Below are positions 26,317-34,536 of a stretch of 49,122 nucleotides of DNA, in pieces. Under the pieces are notes generated by a model. That model was not told where the DNA came from, did no database searches, and saw nothing but the letters and a program-made list of their open reading frames with translations. The translations under genes were made by a program, and so were the position numbers. Positions within the stretch are counted from its first letter, which is position 1, and the number at the start of each line of letters is the position of its first letter. Location of the stretch: contig CALWQR010000005.1 in the NCBI GenBank assembly GCA_944383705.1, positions 1 to 49,122 on the forward strand, in the 5' to 3' direction. The stretch is from an uncultured Clostridia bacterium (GTDB lineage: Bacteria > Bacillota > Clostridia > Oscillospirales > CAG-272).

Positions 26317-28023
26317 GTGCCGGCGCTGCATCCGCGCCGGCGCGCCGTCCTCCTCCCGGCTGCCCTGCTTTGCGCGTTGCTGTGCCTGGCCTGTCTGCTC
26401 CCGGCCGCGCCGCTGCCTGCCTCCGCGCAGGCAGCGGAGGAGCCTGCCGCCGCGCTGGAGGCACTGCGCGGGACACTCCTGGCCGGGGCGGACGCCGATT
26501 CGGTACAGGAATGGATTGAGGGGGAGCTGACCCGGCAGGCCGGGCAGGGTGCGGAGTGGGAGATCCTCGCGCTGGCCCAGAGCGGGGAGCGGTATGATTT
26601 CTCGGGCTACGAGGCGGCGCTGCTCGCCTACCTCGCGGAGAACACCGTGCGCGCCGCGTCCACCCGGCAGAAATACGCGCTGACGCTGGCCGCTGTCGGC
26701 AGCGCCGACGGGTATCTTTCGCAGGTGCTGGCCGATTCCATCGGGCAGCAGGGAATTGTCAGCTGGATCTTCGGCCTGCATCTGCTGAACAACGGCTACG
26801 AGGCCCCGCTGACGCGCGAGGCCGTCCGGGATGAAATTCTTTCGCGTCAGCTGCCGGATGGCGGCTGGGCCGTGACCGGCCAGAGCGCCGACGCCGACGT
26901 CACCGCCATGGCCCTGCAGGCGCTGGCCCCGCTGTGCGCCGCTGACGCAGAGGTACGCGGGGCGGCCGAGCGGGCGCTGGAGCTGCTGTCCGCCCGTCAG
27001 CTGCCGGACGGGGATTTTTCCAGCTATGGGGTGGCGAATGCCGAGAGCACCGCGCAGGTGCTGCTGGCGCTGTCGTCGCTGGATATCGACTGGCAGAGCG
27101 ACACGCGCTTTGTCAAAAACGGACATACGCTGCTGGACGGTCTGCTGAAATACCGCCTCCCAGAGGGCGTTTTCTGCCATGCGGAGGGGGGCGCGGCTGA
27201 TTCCTCCGCCACCGCTCAGGCCCTGCTGGCACTGACCGCCGCCGTGCGGCAGCAGCAGGGGCAGGGGCCGCTGTTCCTCCTGGATCTTTGCCGACCCGAG
27301 CTGCTGGTCGATGCCGGGCCGACCGTGTCCGGCGGTGCGGAAAACGGCGCGGCCCCCGGGACCGATGCGCCCGTGGCCGGTGACCCCCCCGGCGGGGGCG
27401 GGAATGCCTGGCGGCTCTGGGTCAGCCTGGGAATTGCCGGCGCGGCCGTGCTGGTGTGTCTGGCGCTGTTCCTTTGCAGAAAACGGCGCCCCGCCGGCTT
27501 TGCGGCTGTTGCCGCGGTGGCGGCGGTGGCGATTCTGGCCGTCTGTCTGACCGACGTCCGGCGGCCGGAGGATTACTATGGCGAAACCCTGCCGGCCAAG
27601 GAGAACGCAGTGGGCAGCGTGACCCTGACCATCCGCTGCGACGTGGCACTTGAAAAGGACTCCTCCGGCGCGCTCCCCGCAGACGGAGTGCTGCTGGAGA
27701 CCGCCTCCTTCGCCATCGCGCCCGGGGATACGGTTTACGACATTCTGCTGGAGGCCGCGCAGACCTATGGAATCCGTCTGGACGCCGGGGCGGGGTATGT
27801 CAGCGGCATTGCCGACCTGTACGAGCTGGACTGCGGCGAGCTTTCGGGCTGGGTATATCTGGTCAACGGCGTGCAGCCCCCGGTCGGGTGCGCCGAGTAT
27901 GTGCTGTCGGACGGCGACCGCATCGAATGGCACTATTCGCTGGAGCTGGGGCGGGATCTGCCCGGATACGGCGGGGCGGAGCTCCGGGCGCTGCCCGCGC
28001 TGGGGAACGGGAGGCCGATATGA
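26317..28023 (+). CDS. Transcobalamin-like surface protein: alpha/alpha repeat domain plus DUF4430
   Basis: 568 residues. Signal peptide (about 10-38); helical repeats of prenyltransferase/squalene-oxidase type (about 45-330) with LSRQLPDGGWAVTGQ near 177 and SARQLPDGDFSSYG near 227; a Pro/Gly linker; helix 1 (WVSLGIAGAAVLVCLALFLC, about 367-386); KRR; helix 2 (about 395-412); then DUF4430 (about 430-555) with DTVYDILLEAAQTYGI, GWVYLVNGVQPPVG and SDGDRIEWHYSLELG. Animal transcobalamin and intrinsic factor combine the same two fold types. Predicted topology puts both domains outside. GTG start at 26317, directly after the previous stop, behind AAGGAG. Binding of corrinoid is inferred, not shown. 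Confidence 0.8.
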   Translation: MPALHPRRRAVLLPAALLCALLCLACLLPAAPLPASAQAAEEPAAALEALRGTLLAGADADSVQEWIEGELTRQAGQGAEWEILALAQSGERYDFSGYEAALLAYLAENTVRAASTRQKYALTLAAVGSADGYLSQVLADSIGQQGIVSWIFGLHLLNNGYEAPLTREAVRDEILSRQLPDGGWAVTGQSADADVTAMALQALAPLCAADAEVRGAAERALELLSARQLPDGDFSSYGVANAESTAQVLLALSSLDIDWQSDTRFVKNGHTLLDGLLKYRLPEGVFCHAEGGAADSSATAQALLALTAAVRQQQGQGPLFLLDLCRPELLVDAGPTVSGGAENGAAPGTDAPVAGDPPGGGGNAWRLWVSLGIAGAAVLVCLALFLCRKRRPAGFAAVAAVAAVAILAVCLTDVRRPEDYYGETLPAKENAVGSVTLTIRCDVALEKDSSGALPADGVLLETASFAIAPGDTVYDILLEAAQTYGIRLDAGAGYVSGIADLYELDCGELSGWVYLVNGVQPPVGCAEYVLSDGDRIEWHYSLELGRDLPGYGGAELRALPALGNGRPI

Positions 28024-28895
28024 GCCTTGCCTCCTGCAATCCCGCCGTGGCGGCGGTCTGCCTGCTGTCGGCCGCCGGCATTGCCATGTTCTGCATGAAT
28101 CCGGTGATCCTGGCGCTCTCGCTGTGCGGCGCGGTCTGCTTTTCGCTGCTGTGCGGCAGGGCGGGGGAGGGGCGGTGGCATCTGTTCGTCGCTCTGCTGT
28201 TCGTTGCAACGGCGCTGGTCAACCCGTTGGTCTCACATCGCGGGGCAACCGTGCTGCTGGTGGTCAATCACACCCCGCTGACGCTGGAGTCTCTGTTGTG
28301 GGGGATATCCGCGGCGGCCGCCGTGGCGGCGGCGCTGTGCTGGTTCCGCGCCTTTTCCCGGCTGATGACCGGCGACCGGCTGCTCTGGCTGTTCGGGCGG
28401 TTCTCTCCGCGGCTCTCTCTGGTGCTTTCCATGGCCTTCCGGTTTGTGCCGCTGTTCGGCCGTCAAGCCAAAAAAATCCGGCAGACCCAGCGGGCGCTGG
28501 GGGCACTGCGCGAGGACAGCGCCGCCGGGAGCTTCAGGGGAAGCGCGCGCGTGTTTTCGGTTCTGCTGACCTGGGCGCTGGAAAACGGCATTGTCACGGC
28601 CGACAGCATGGCCGCACGCGGCTACGGCAGCGGCCGCCGGACACAGTTTTCGGTCTTCCGGTTCCGGCGGGCGGACGGGGTGCTGCTGGCCCTTGCCCTG
28701 CTGTTTTTTGCAGGGGCCTGTATTCCGCTGGCCTGCGGGGCGCTGGATACGGTTTATTATCCCCGCGCTGCGCTGCCGCGTCTGACGCCGGCGGCGCTGA
28801 CCGGGTATGTTTCGTACGGCCTGCTGGCCCTTCTGCCGGCCGCGGCCGAGGGATGGGAGGCGATCCGATGGAAGTGCTTACGGTCGAGCATCTGA
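28020..28895 (+). CDS. ECF transporter T component (EcfT/CbiQ family)
   Basis: A 291-residue membrane protein coupling ATP hydrolysis to substrate release in energy-coupling-factor importers. N-terminal hydrophobic helices, then the cytoplasmic coupling region: RFVPLFGRQAKKIRQTQRAL and the diagnostic Ala-Arg-Gly motif in SMAARGYGSGRR, which docks into the ATPases. Two further helices close the protein. ATG at 28020 overlaps the previous stop (ATGA) behind GGGAGG; the 3' end overlaps the cbiO start by 28 nt, so translation is tightly coupled. The operon carries a dedicated S component, so this may be a single-substrate (group I) ECF system. Confidence 0.88.
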   Translation: MSLASCNPAVAAVCLLSAAGIAMFCMNPVILALSLCGAVCFSLLCGRAGEGRWHLFVALLFVATALVNPLVSHRGATVLLVVNHTPLTLESLLWGISAAAAVAAALCWFRAFSRLMTGDRLLWLFGRFSPRLSLVLSMAFRFVPLFGRQAKKIRQTQRALGALREDSAAGSFRGSARVFSVLLTWALENGIVTADSMAARGYGSGRRTQFSVFRFRRADGVLLALALLFFAGACIPLACGALDTVYYPRAALPRLTPAALTGYVSYGLLALLPAAAEGWEAIRWKCLRSSI

Positions 28896-30613
28896 GCTTT
28901 ACCTACCCGCAGGCGTCGTCGCCCGCGCTGGAGGATGTCGGCTTTGGGCTGGCGCCGGGGGAGTTCGTCACGCTCTGCGGGGCAACCGGCAGCGGCAAAT
29001 CCACGCTGCTGCGTCTGCTCAAGCGCGAGCTTTCGCCGCGCGGGGAACAGAGCGGCCGGATTCTGCTGTGCGGCGAGCCCGCGGACTCCCTGCCGCCCCG
29101 TCAGGCGGCGCGCACGGTGGGGTTTGTCATGCAGCAGCCCGAGCAGCAGCTGGTCACCGACCGGGTCTGGCATGAGCTGGCCTTCGGGCTGGAAAACCTC
29201 GGCCTGCCCCGGGAGCTCATCGCGCGGCGGGTGGCCGAGACCGCCGGATATTTCGGGATTGCCGACTGGTACGACCGCGAAGTGGACACGCTCTCGGGCG
29301 GGCAGAAGCAGCTGCTGTGTCTGGCCGCCGCGGTGGCAATGCAGCCCGCGCTGCTGCTGCTGGACGAGCCCACCGCCCGGCTGGACCCGATTGCCGCCTC
29401 GGCGTTTTTCGATACGCTGCGGCGGCTGAACCGGGATCTGTCGGTTACGGTGCTGCTGTCGGAGCACCGGCTGGAGCAGGCCCTGCCGCTCTCGGACCGG
29501 ATGCTGGTGCTGGAGGGAGGCCGCCTGCGCGAGGACGGGGCGCCCCGCCGGGTCATTCCCCGGCTTGCCGGCAGTCCCGCGCTGCTGCGCGCCATGCCTG
29601 CCGCCGCCCGCATGGGCGCGGCGCTGGGCGCGGCCGAATGCCCCCTGACCGTGCGGGAGGGCAGGAAATGGCTGGGGCGGCACTGCATCCCCCCGGCGGG
29701 CGGAACCGATTCCTCGGCCGCACCGGCGGTAAATCCCGATGCCCCGGCCGCCCCGGCTGCGAGATCCTCTGCTTCCGCCCCGGCCGCCGCTCCCGGCGCC
29801 TGTGCGCCTGCGGGATTCTCCGGAGCCCGGCGGGAGAGCGCCGCGCTGGAGCTCCGGGAGGTCTGGTTCCGGTATGAAAAGCAGGCCCCGGACGTGCTGC
29901 GCGGGCTGAGCCTGACTGTACGGCAGGGGGAAATTTTCTGCGTCCTCGGGGGCAACGGCTCGGGGAAAACCACCGCGCTGGGGGTTGCCGCCGGGCTGCT
30001 GCGCCCCTATGGCGGCGGTGTGCGGGTCTTCGGCCGCCGGCTGCGCGCCTATCCCGGGCAGTCGCTCTACCGGGGGTGCCTGGCTCTGCTCCCGCAGGAT
30101 GTACAGACGGTTTTCCTGCGCAACACCGTGCGGGAGGAGCTTGCCGACGCGGGGACCGATGCGTCCGCGCTGCCGTTTGACCTCGGCCGGCTTCTGGACC
30201 GCCACCCCTACGATCTTTCGGGCGGGGAGCAGCAGCTGCTGGCGCTTGCCCGGGTGCTGGCCTCCTCCCCACGGCTGCTGCTGCTGGACGAGCCGACAAA
30301 GGGGCTGGACGCCGGGGCCCGGGAGAACCTGATTGGCATTCTGCGGGACCTGCGGAACGCCGGTATGACCGTGGTTGCCGTGACGCACGATGTGGATTTT
30401 GCCGCGCTGTGCGCCGACCGCTGCGCGCTCTTCTTCCGCGGGCAGACCGTGTCGGAGGGGACGCCGGAAGCGTTCTTTTCCGAAAACCGCTTTTATACCA
30501 CGGCGGCCAGCCGCATCACGCGGGGGTATTTTGACCGGGTGGTCACGGTGGAGCAGGCCATCGCGCGCTGCGCTGCCTGCCTGCGGAGGGAGGCTGCCGA
30601 TGCGGACGATTGA
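28868..30613 (+). CDS. Double-headed ECF ATPase (EcfA-EcfA' / CbiO fusion)
   Basis: 581 residues with two complete ABC ATPase domains in one chain. Domain 1 (about 1-235): Walker A GATGSGKST, Q-loop QQPEQQLVTD, signature LSGGQKQL, Walker B LLLLDEPTARLDP, switch His in SEHRLE. An Ala/Pro-rich linker (about 280-320) leads to domain 2 (about 325-555): GGNGSGKTT, QDVQTVFLR, LSGGEQQL, LLLLDEPTKGLD, VTHDVD. These supply both heads of the EcfA/A' pair. The final 30 residues are Cys/Arg-rich. The start overlaps the EcfT gene. All catalytic motifs look intact. Confidence 0.92.
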   Translation: MEVLTVEHLSFTYPQASSPALEDVGFGLAPGEFVTLCGATGSGKSTLLRLLKRELSPRGEQSGRILLCGEPADSLPPRQAARTVGFVMQQPEQQLVTDRVWHELAFGLENLGLPRELIARRVAETAGYFGIADWYDREVDTLSGGQKQLLCLAAAVAMQPALLLLDEPTARLDPIAASAFFDTLRRLNRDLSVTVLLSEHRLEQALPLSDRMLVLEGGRLREDGAPRRVIPRLAGSPALLRAMPAAARMGAALGAAECPLTVREGRKWLGRHCIPPAGGTDSSAAPAVNPDAPAAPAARSSASAPAAAPGACAPAGFSGARRESAALELREVWFRYEKQAPDVLRGLSLTVRQGEIFCVLGGNGSGKTTALGVAAGLLRPYGGGVRVFGRRLRAYPGQSLYRGCLALLPQDVQTVFLRNTVREELADAGTDASALPFDLGRLLDRHPYDLSGGEQQLLALARVLASSPRLLLLDEPTKGLDAGARENLIGILRDLRNAGMTVVAVTHDVDFAALCADRCALFFRGQTVSEGTPEAFFSENRFYTTAASRITRGYFDRVVTVEQAIARCAACLRREAADADD

Positions 30614-31286
30614 AAGCCCCCGCCTGCGCCGGCTGCTGCGTGTGCTGCTGCCCGCGCTGGTCATCCCGGCCCTGGTCCTGGGCGGGGCGCTGGTGCTGGA
30701 CGAAAAACGGCAGATGTTCACGGCGTTTGCCGTGGCGGTCTGCGCGGTGCTGCTGTTTCTGGCCGGCATCGAGCGGCGGCAGATCGGCGCCCGCCGCATG
30801 GTACTCTCGGCCGTCATGATTGCGCTGTGCGTGGCCGGGCGGCTGATCCCGTTTTTCAAGCCGGTCACGGCGCTCACGGTGCTCACGGCCTTGTATCTCG
30901 GCGGGGAGGCCGGGTTTCTTGTGGGGGCGCTCTCGGCGCTGCTCTCCAATTTCTATTTCGGCCAGGGCCCATGGACTCCGTTTCAGATGCTGGCCTGGGG
31001 ACTGATCGGCCTGTTTGCCGGCCTGCTGGCCCGTCCGCTGAAAAAAAGCCGGTGGCTGCTCCTGTGCTATGGGCTGCTCTCGGGCGTGTTTTTCTCGCTG
31101 GTCATGGACGTCTGGACCGTGCTGTGGTACAACGGGAGCTTTGACGCCGGGCTGTGGCTGGTCGCCATGGGCACCGCGCTGCCGCATACGGTGCTGTACG
31201 CGGCGTCCAATTTCGCATTCCTCTGGATGCTGGCCCGGCCGATTGGGGAGAAGCTGGAGCGCATCCGCATCAAATACGGCCTGTGA
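30600..31286 (+). CDS. ECF transporter S component, probably corrinoid-specific (CbrT-like)
   Basis: A 228-residue hydrophobic protein with about six helices, of the ECF S-component fold: an ARRMVLSAVMIALCVAGRLI helix, VTALTVLTALYLGGEAGFLV, and NFYFGQGPWTPFQMLAWGL, typical of the S-component class linked to B12 uptake. The S component binds the vitamin and topples in the membrane to release it. Start at 30600 follows GGAGGGAGG and overlaps the cbiO end by 14 nt. Specificity is inferred from the riboswitch and the DUF4430 protein; other vitamins are not excluded. Confidence 0.82.
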   Translation: MRTIESPRLRRLLRVLLPALVIPALVLGGALVLDEKRQMFTAFAVAVCAVLLFLAGIERRQIGARRMVLSAVMIALCVAGRLIPFFKPVTALTVLTALYLGGEAGFLVGALSALLSNFYFGQGPWTPFQMLAWGLIGLFAGLLARPLKKSRWLLLCYGLLSGVFFSLVMDVWTVLWYNGSFDAGLWLVAMGTALPHTVLYAASNFAFLWMLARPIGEKLERIRIKYGL

Positions 31287-31341
31287 GGAGACCGGATCCC
31301 ACCCGTGCCTCACGGCCGAAAACCGAAAGGAGCTTTTGTGT

Positions 31342-31857
31342 GTGAAAACCGTTCTGATAGCCTATTCCTCCAAAACCGGCACGGCCGCCGAGTGCGTCCG
31401 GATGCTCGAGCGCGAGCTGAAAAGCCTGCGGGTGACGGTTGCCGACCTGGACCGCGGCGCTCCCGAGCTGCGCGGCTGTGACGCCGTGGTGTTTGGCAGC
31501 TCGGTGCGCTTTGGCAAGCTCCGCCCCGCGGCCGCGCGTTTCCTGGCCGAGCGGGGCGGGGAGCTGGCGGCCCTGCCGCACGGACTGTTCCTGTGCTGCG
31601 GCTTCGGACACGAATTTGAGGCCTACAGCCAGCGGCTGTTTCCGCAGGACCTGCGCGATTCCGCCTTTGCTGTGCTGAGCTTTGGCGGCCGGCTGCGGCT
31701 GGAGAAGGCTTCCTGGCCCGAAAAGCTGCTGCTGAACCGGGTGCGGGCGTCCATCCTCCGGAACGACGCCGACGGCGCCGAGTGGACCCCCGCCCTGCCG
31801 GATATCCTGCCCGAGAACATCAGCCGGATGGCCGACGCGCTGCGCAGCGCCCTGTAG
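31342..31857 (+). CDS. Flavodoxin-domain protein
   Basis: A 171-residue flavodoxin-fold protein related to the HemG/menaquinone-dependent protoporphyrinogen oxidase group. The FMN phosphate loop is YSSKTGTAAEC near the N-terminus; VVFGSSVRFGKLRPAAARFL and FLCCGFGHEFEAY follow. No signal peptide. The GTG start at 31342 is behind GAAAGGAG, 55 nt after the S-component gene with no promoter recognised between, so it may be the last gene of the corrinoid operon. Flavodoxins supply electrons for reduction of cob(II)alamin elsewhere, so a link to corrinoid handling is possible but unproven. Confidence 0.75.
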   Translation: MKTVLIAYSSKTGTAAECVRMLERELKSLRVTVADLDRGAPELRGCDAVVFGSSVRFGKLRPAAARFLAERGGELAALPHGLFLCCGFGHEFEAYSQRLFPQDLRDSAFAVLSFGGRLRLEKASWPEKLLLNRVRASILRNDADGAEWTPALPDILPENISRMADALRSAL

Positions 31858-31973
31858 CGCCCGAGGCGCATGCCCCGGCGGCTCCGCAGTGCGCGTTGCG
31901 GGACGAAGCAGGAGCAGGGCAGAAAATGCCCGGTCCCCCTGCGCCGCGCAGGCCGCCGGGGAAATGGACGGGA

Positions 31974-32018
31974 ACCGCAAAACGGCAGGCGCTGGATGCG
32001 CGCCTGCCGTTTTGCGGT
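31974..32018 (+). terminator. 18-bp stem hairpin 3' of the flavodoxin gene
   Basis: ACCGCAAAACGGCAGGCG and CGCCTGCCGTTTTGCGGT form a perfect 18-bp stem. No T-run follows directly, but the stem itself carries TTTT. It lies 116 nt after the flavodoxin stop and is the likely end of the corrinoid operon transcript. Bases 31858-31973 hold nothing recognised. Confidence 0.65.
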
Positions 32019-32043
32019 GCTCTGAAGGATACGAAGATACAAG

Positions 32044-32084
32044 AAAAGCGAATCCGTTTCCTTTGGGAGACGGATTCGCTTTTT
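32044..32084. terminator. Bidirectional terminator 3' of tRNA-Glu
   Basis: AAAAGCGAATCCGT and ACGGATTCGCTTTT form a 14-bp stem with an A/T tract on each side, so it works as an intrinsic terminator for the minus-strand tRNA and for plus-strand readthrough. Confidence 0.85.
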
Positions 32085-32091
32085 GTCTGTC

Positions 32092-32166
32092 TGGTGACCC
32101 CTACGGGAATCGAACCCATGCCTTCGCCGTGAGAGGGCGACGTCTTAGCCGCTTGACTAAGGGGCC
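32092..32166 (-). tRNA. tRNA-Glu (CTC)
   Basis: The minus strand reads GGCCCCT...AGGGGTC acceptor arms, then a discriminator A and an encoded CCA. The anticodon stem-loop CGCC-CTCTCAC-GGCG gives anticodon CTC, decoding GAG. The T-arm GGGTTCGATTCCC is canonical. Promoter and terminator flank it as a single-gene unit. Confidence 0.95.
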
Positions 32167-32183
32167 ATTGCACCGACTTATAT

Positions 32184-32212
32184 ATTATATCACATTCTTT
32201 TCGGAAATGCAA
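32184..32212 (-). promoter_or_regulatory. tRNA-Glu promoter
   Basis: Minus strand TTGCAT (32212-32207), 17 nt, TATAAT (32189-32184), about 18 nt before the tRNA 5' end. Confidence 0.85.
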
Positions 32213-32401
32213 GGGGTTTTGGAAAAAAAGTTGCGGGAAATGAAAAAAATTCTGATAAGCGGAGGGGAGCGGCTCTTTGCCGGTCAGGGGCTGCGGCCGG
32301 CACGGCAAAATCCGCGCGCTTCCCGGGCCGCTCCCGCACTGCAGGCACCGGGGAATGGGCCCGGAGCCTTCGCGGATATCCGGAAATTTTTTCGCAGGGG
32401 C

Positions 32402-32430
32402 TTGCATCCCGGCCGGATTCGTGGTATAAT
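32402..32430 (+). promoter_or_regulatory. AraC-GNAT promoter
   Basis: TTGCAT (32402-32407), 17 nt, TATAAT (32425-32430), 42 nt before the start. The spacer contains CCGGCCGG, as do the corrinoid-operon and PfkB promoters. Bases 32213-32401 hold no recognised feature. Confidence 0.8.
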
Positions 32431-32472
32431 AAAAATAACGGAAAAAACCCGGGGAAAGGGGGCGTTTTTCAG

Positions 32473-33366
32473 ATGCAGAAAACCAATCCGAACAATCGTT
32501 GGCAGCACATCCTGCCGGTGCTCCGGCAGAAAAAGCTGATGATGGAGGAGCACTGCAACATGGAGTCGGTCTCCTTGCACGACCATGAGTTCCTCGAGCT
32601 GACCTACATCCTGCGGGGCACCGCCGAGCATACGCTGGACGGGCAGACCGCCACGCTGACCGCCGGCGATTATCTGATTGTGGACTACGGCAGCCGTCAC
32701 AGCTACCGCAACCGGGACGGGCGTGGCTATGACAACATGGACTGCCTCTTTCTGCCCGAGCTCTTGGACCCGGTGCTCAAGGGGACCAAAAGCCTGCGGG
32801 CGCTGTTGGAGCATTATCTGCTGCATTTCAACATGCGGGTGCTGGTGCAGAATCCCGCGCATATGGTGTTTCATGATACCGACGGCCGGATTCTGGAGCT
32901 GCTGCAGCGGATGAAGCAGGAAACCGAGGGGCAGCAGGCCGGCTATACCGAATTTCTGCGCTGCTATCTGGTGGAAATCCTGCTTTTGACCATGCGCCGC
33001 CTGGACGACGCGCCGGCCGCGGCAACCGGGGAGGACATCTGCGGCTTTCTCATCGAATATGTCCGCCAGCACTACATGGAGCCCCTGACCCTGCAGGAGC
33101 TGGCCCGGCGGCTCAATTACAGCCTGCCATATGTCAGCAAGCGCTTCAAGGACGGTACCGGCGTCCCGTTTATGGAGTATCTGCAGAATTACCGGGTCAC
33201 CGAGGGCTGCCGCCTGCTCTCGGGCACCAACCGGACCCTGGAGGAAATCACCCGTATGGTGGGGTATCAGGACGTCAAATTCTTCTCGGCGCTGGTCAAG
33301 CGGCAAACCGGCCTCTCTCCGCGCGGTTTCCGCCGCCGATATCAGCATGAGCAGTCTGAGCAGTAA
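32473..33366 (+). CDS. AraC-family transcriptional regulator
   Basis: 297 residues. An N-terminal cupin-type sensing domain (about 20-110) has HDHEFLELTYILRG and TAGDYLIVDYGSRHSY, the usual sugar- or ligand-binding beta barrel. The C-terminal double helix-turn-helix (about 190-290) has PLTLQELARRLNYSLPYVSK and TLEEITRMVGYQDVKFFSAL, followed by GLSPRGFRRRY. It probably activates carbohydrate-related genes, but no operon is adjacent beyond the overlapping acetyltransferase gene. The start follows GGAAAGGGGG. Confidence 0.9.
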   Translation: MQKTNPNNRWQHILPVLRQKKLMMEEHCNMESVSLHDHEFLELTYILRGTAEHTLDGQTATLTAGDYLIVDYGSRHSYRNRDGRGYDNMDCLFLPELLDPVLKGTKSLRALLEHYLLHFNMRVLVQNPAHMVFHDTDGRILELLQRMKQETEGQQAGYTEFLRCYLVEILLLTMRRLDDAPAAATGEDICGFLIEYVRQHYMEPLTLQELARRLNYSLPYVSKRFKDGTGVPFMEYLQNYRVTEGCRLLSGTNRTLEEITRMVGYQDVKFFSALVKRQTGLSPRGFRRRYQHEQSEQ

Positions 33367-34138
33367 GCCGCAGCCGGACAGCGCCGGCGCTGTCCGGCTG
33401 CGCTGTCCCGGGCGCGCGGCCGCGCTGTTTGCCGGCTGGCAGGAGAGCATTGTGTTTGCCTGCCTGGAGGGACGGATGGGTGCGGTTTACGCCGACCGGG
33501 AGGCAGACCCTGCCGCTGCTGCGGCGCTGCTGGGGGATTTCTGCTTTTTTGCCGGTCTCCCATCGGAGGAACTGGCCCGGACGGCTCTGGCGCGCCGGGC
33601 AAAGATTCTGGCGCCCCGGGACCGGGAATGGGAGACGCTGCTGGGGCGGGTCTGCGGCCCGCGGGCGGTCCGTGCCGAGCGCTACGCCATCCGCCGGGAG
33701 CCGGATGTCTTTGACCGGGAGCGCCTGCGCCGGGCGGTGCTCTCTTTGCCGGCCGGGTATGCCGTTCTCCCCATCGGGGAGGATCTGTTTGGGCGCTGTC
33801 TCTCTTTGCCGTGGGGCCGGGATCTGGTGTCGCAGTACCGGGACGCTGCCGATTATGTCCGGAACGGGCTGGGCTTTGCCGTGCTGTACGAAGGACAGAT
33901 TGTGGCGGGCGCCTCGTCCTATGCCTCCTGGTCGGGCGGAATCGAGATTGAAATCGACACCCATGCCGATTTCCGCCGCCGCGGACTGGCCTATGCCTGC
34001 GGCGCGGCGCTGATTCTCGCCTGCCTGGACCGCGGACTCTATCCGAGCTGGGACGCTGCCAACCTGCCGTCGGTCGCGCTGGCCGAAAAGCTCGGCTATC
34101 ACCGCGGAGAGCCATATCCGGTCTTCCTGCTGGGGTAA
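33347..34138 (+). CDS. GNAT-family acetyltransferase (GNAT_acetyltran type)
   Basis: 263 residues. The C-terminal half has the GNAT core: a GLGFAVLYEGQIVAGASSY strand, EIEIDTHADFRRRGLAYACG (acetyl-CoA pyrophosphate loop RRRGLA) and PSWDAANLPSVALAEKLGY. The N-terminal half is a less conserved alpha/beta region, as in the PF12746-type family. ATG at 33347 lies 20 nt inside the AraC gene, with no clear ribosome site, so translation may be coupled. The first residues through AVRLRCPGRAA are weakly conserved, leaving the start uncertain. Substrate unknown. The stop is followed by repeat R5. Confidence 0.75.
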   Translation: MSSLSSKPQPDSAGAVRLRCPGRAAALFAGWQESIVFACLEGRMGAVYADREADPAAAAALLGDFCFFAGLPSEELARTALARRAKILAPRDREWETLLGRVCGPRAVRAERYAIRREPDVFDRERLRRAVLSLPAGYAVLPIGEDLFGRCLSLPWGRDLVSQYRDAADYVRNGLGFAVLYEGQIVAGASSYASWSGGIEIEIDTHADFRRRGLAYACGAALILACLDRGLYPSWDAANLPSVALAEKLGYHRGEPYPVFLLG

Positions 34139-34143
34139 CTCCG

Positions 34144-34513
34144 GGGAGGAAAACCTTGGAGGGACCCGCCTCCCCCGGAGAGGACGGTCCCTCGGGGGCC
34201 TCCCCCGGAGAGGACGGTCCCTCGGGGGCCTCCCCCGGCGAGACCTTCCCCGGCGTCCGTCCCCGGAATTACGGGGCGTGAAACGGTTTTTCCCTGGCAT
34301 CTTTCCGTCCAGCCACGTCTGTCCGCAAACATCAAAATTTTTTCCGCCCCCAAAAGAAATTCCCCGGCGCAGGCCCCCATACGCACCGCATTTTCCGATG
34401 CGGTGTGCAAAACCGGGGGGCCTGTGCCGGGGAAAAGTTCTCGGAGGAGGGAGGCTTGGAGGGAGGGTGGCCTCTTTCAAGAGGTACCCTCCCTCCAAGG
34501 TTTTTTCCCCTCC
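34144..34513. repeat. Modular palindromic repeat, copy R5
   Basis: About 370 bp between convergent genes. GGGGAGGAAAACCTTGGAGG begins it and CCCTCCAAGGTTTTTTCCCC ends it, an inverted terminal pair. It carries a perfect direct duplication of a 30-nt unit (about 34170-34229), each holding GGAGAGGACGGTCCCTCGGG. After a non-shared stretch come the flank CCGCCCCCAAAAGAAA and the shared hairpin (34360-34434), whose loop here is GCACCGCAT-tttccg-ATGCGGTG. A final hairpin with GGAGGGAGGGTGGCC closes it. Confidence 0.85.
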
Positions 34514-34536
34514 AATGCCTATCCCTCTCTCACGAG

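Noticed and set aside
25144..28209. 1021-codon minus-strand open frame
   Set aside because: Antisense to the corrinoid operon genes, which have ribosome sites, motifs and coupled starts.
34170..34235. CRISPR-like direct repeats
   Set aside because: Two tandem identical units with no spacers and no cas genes; part of repeat R5.
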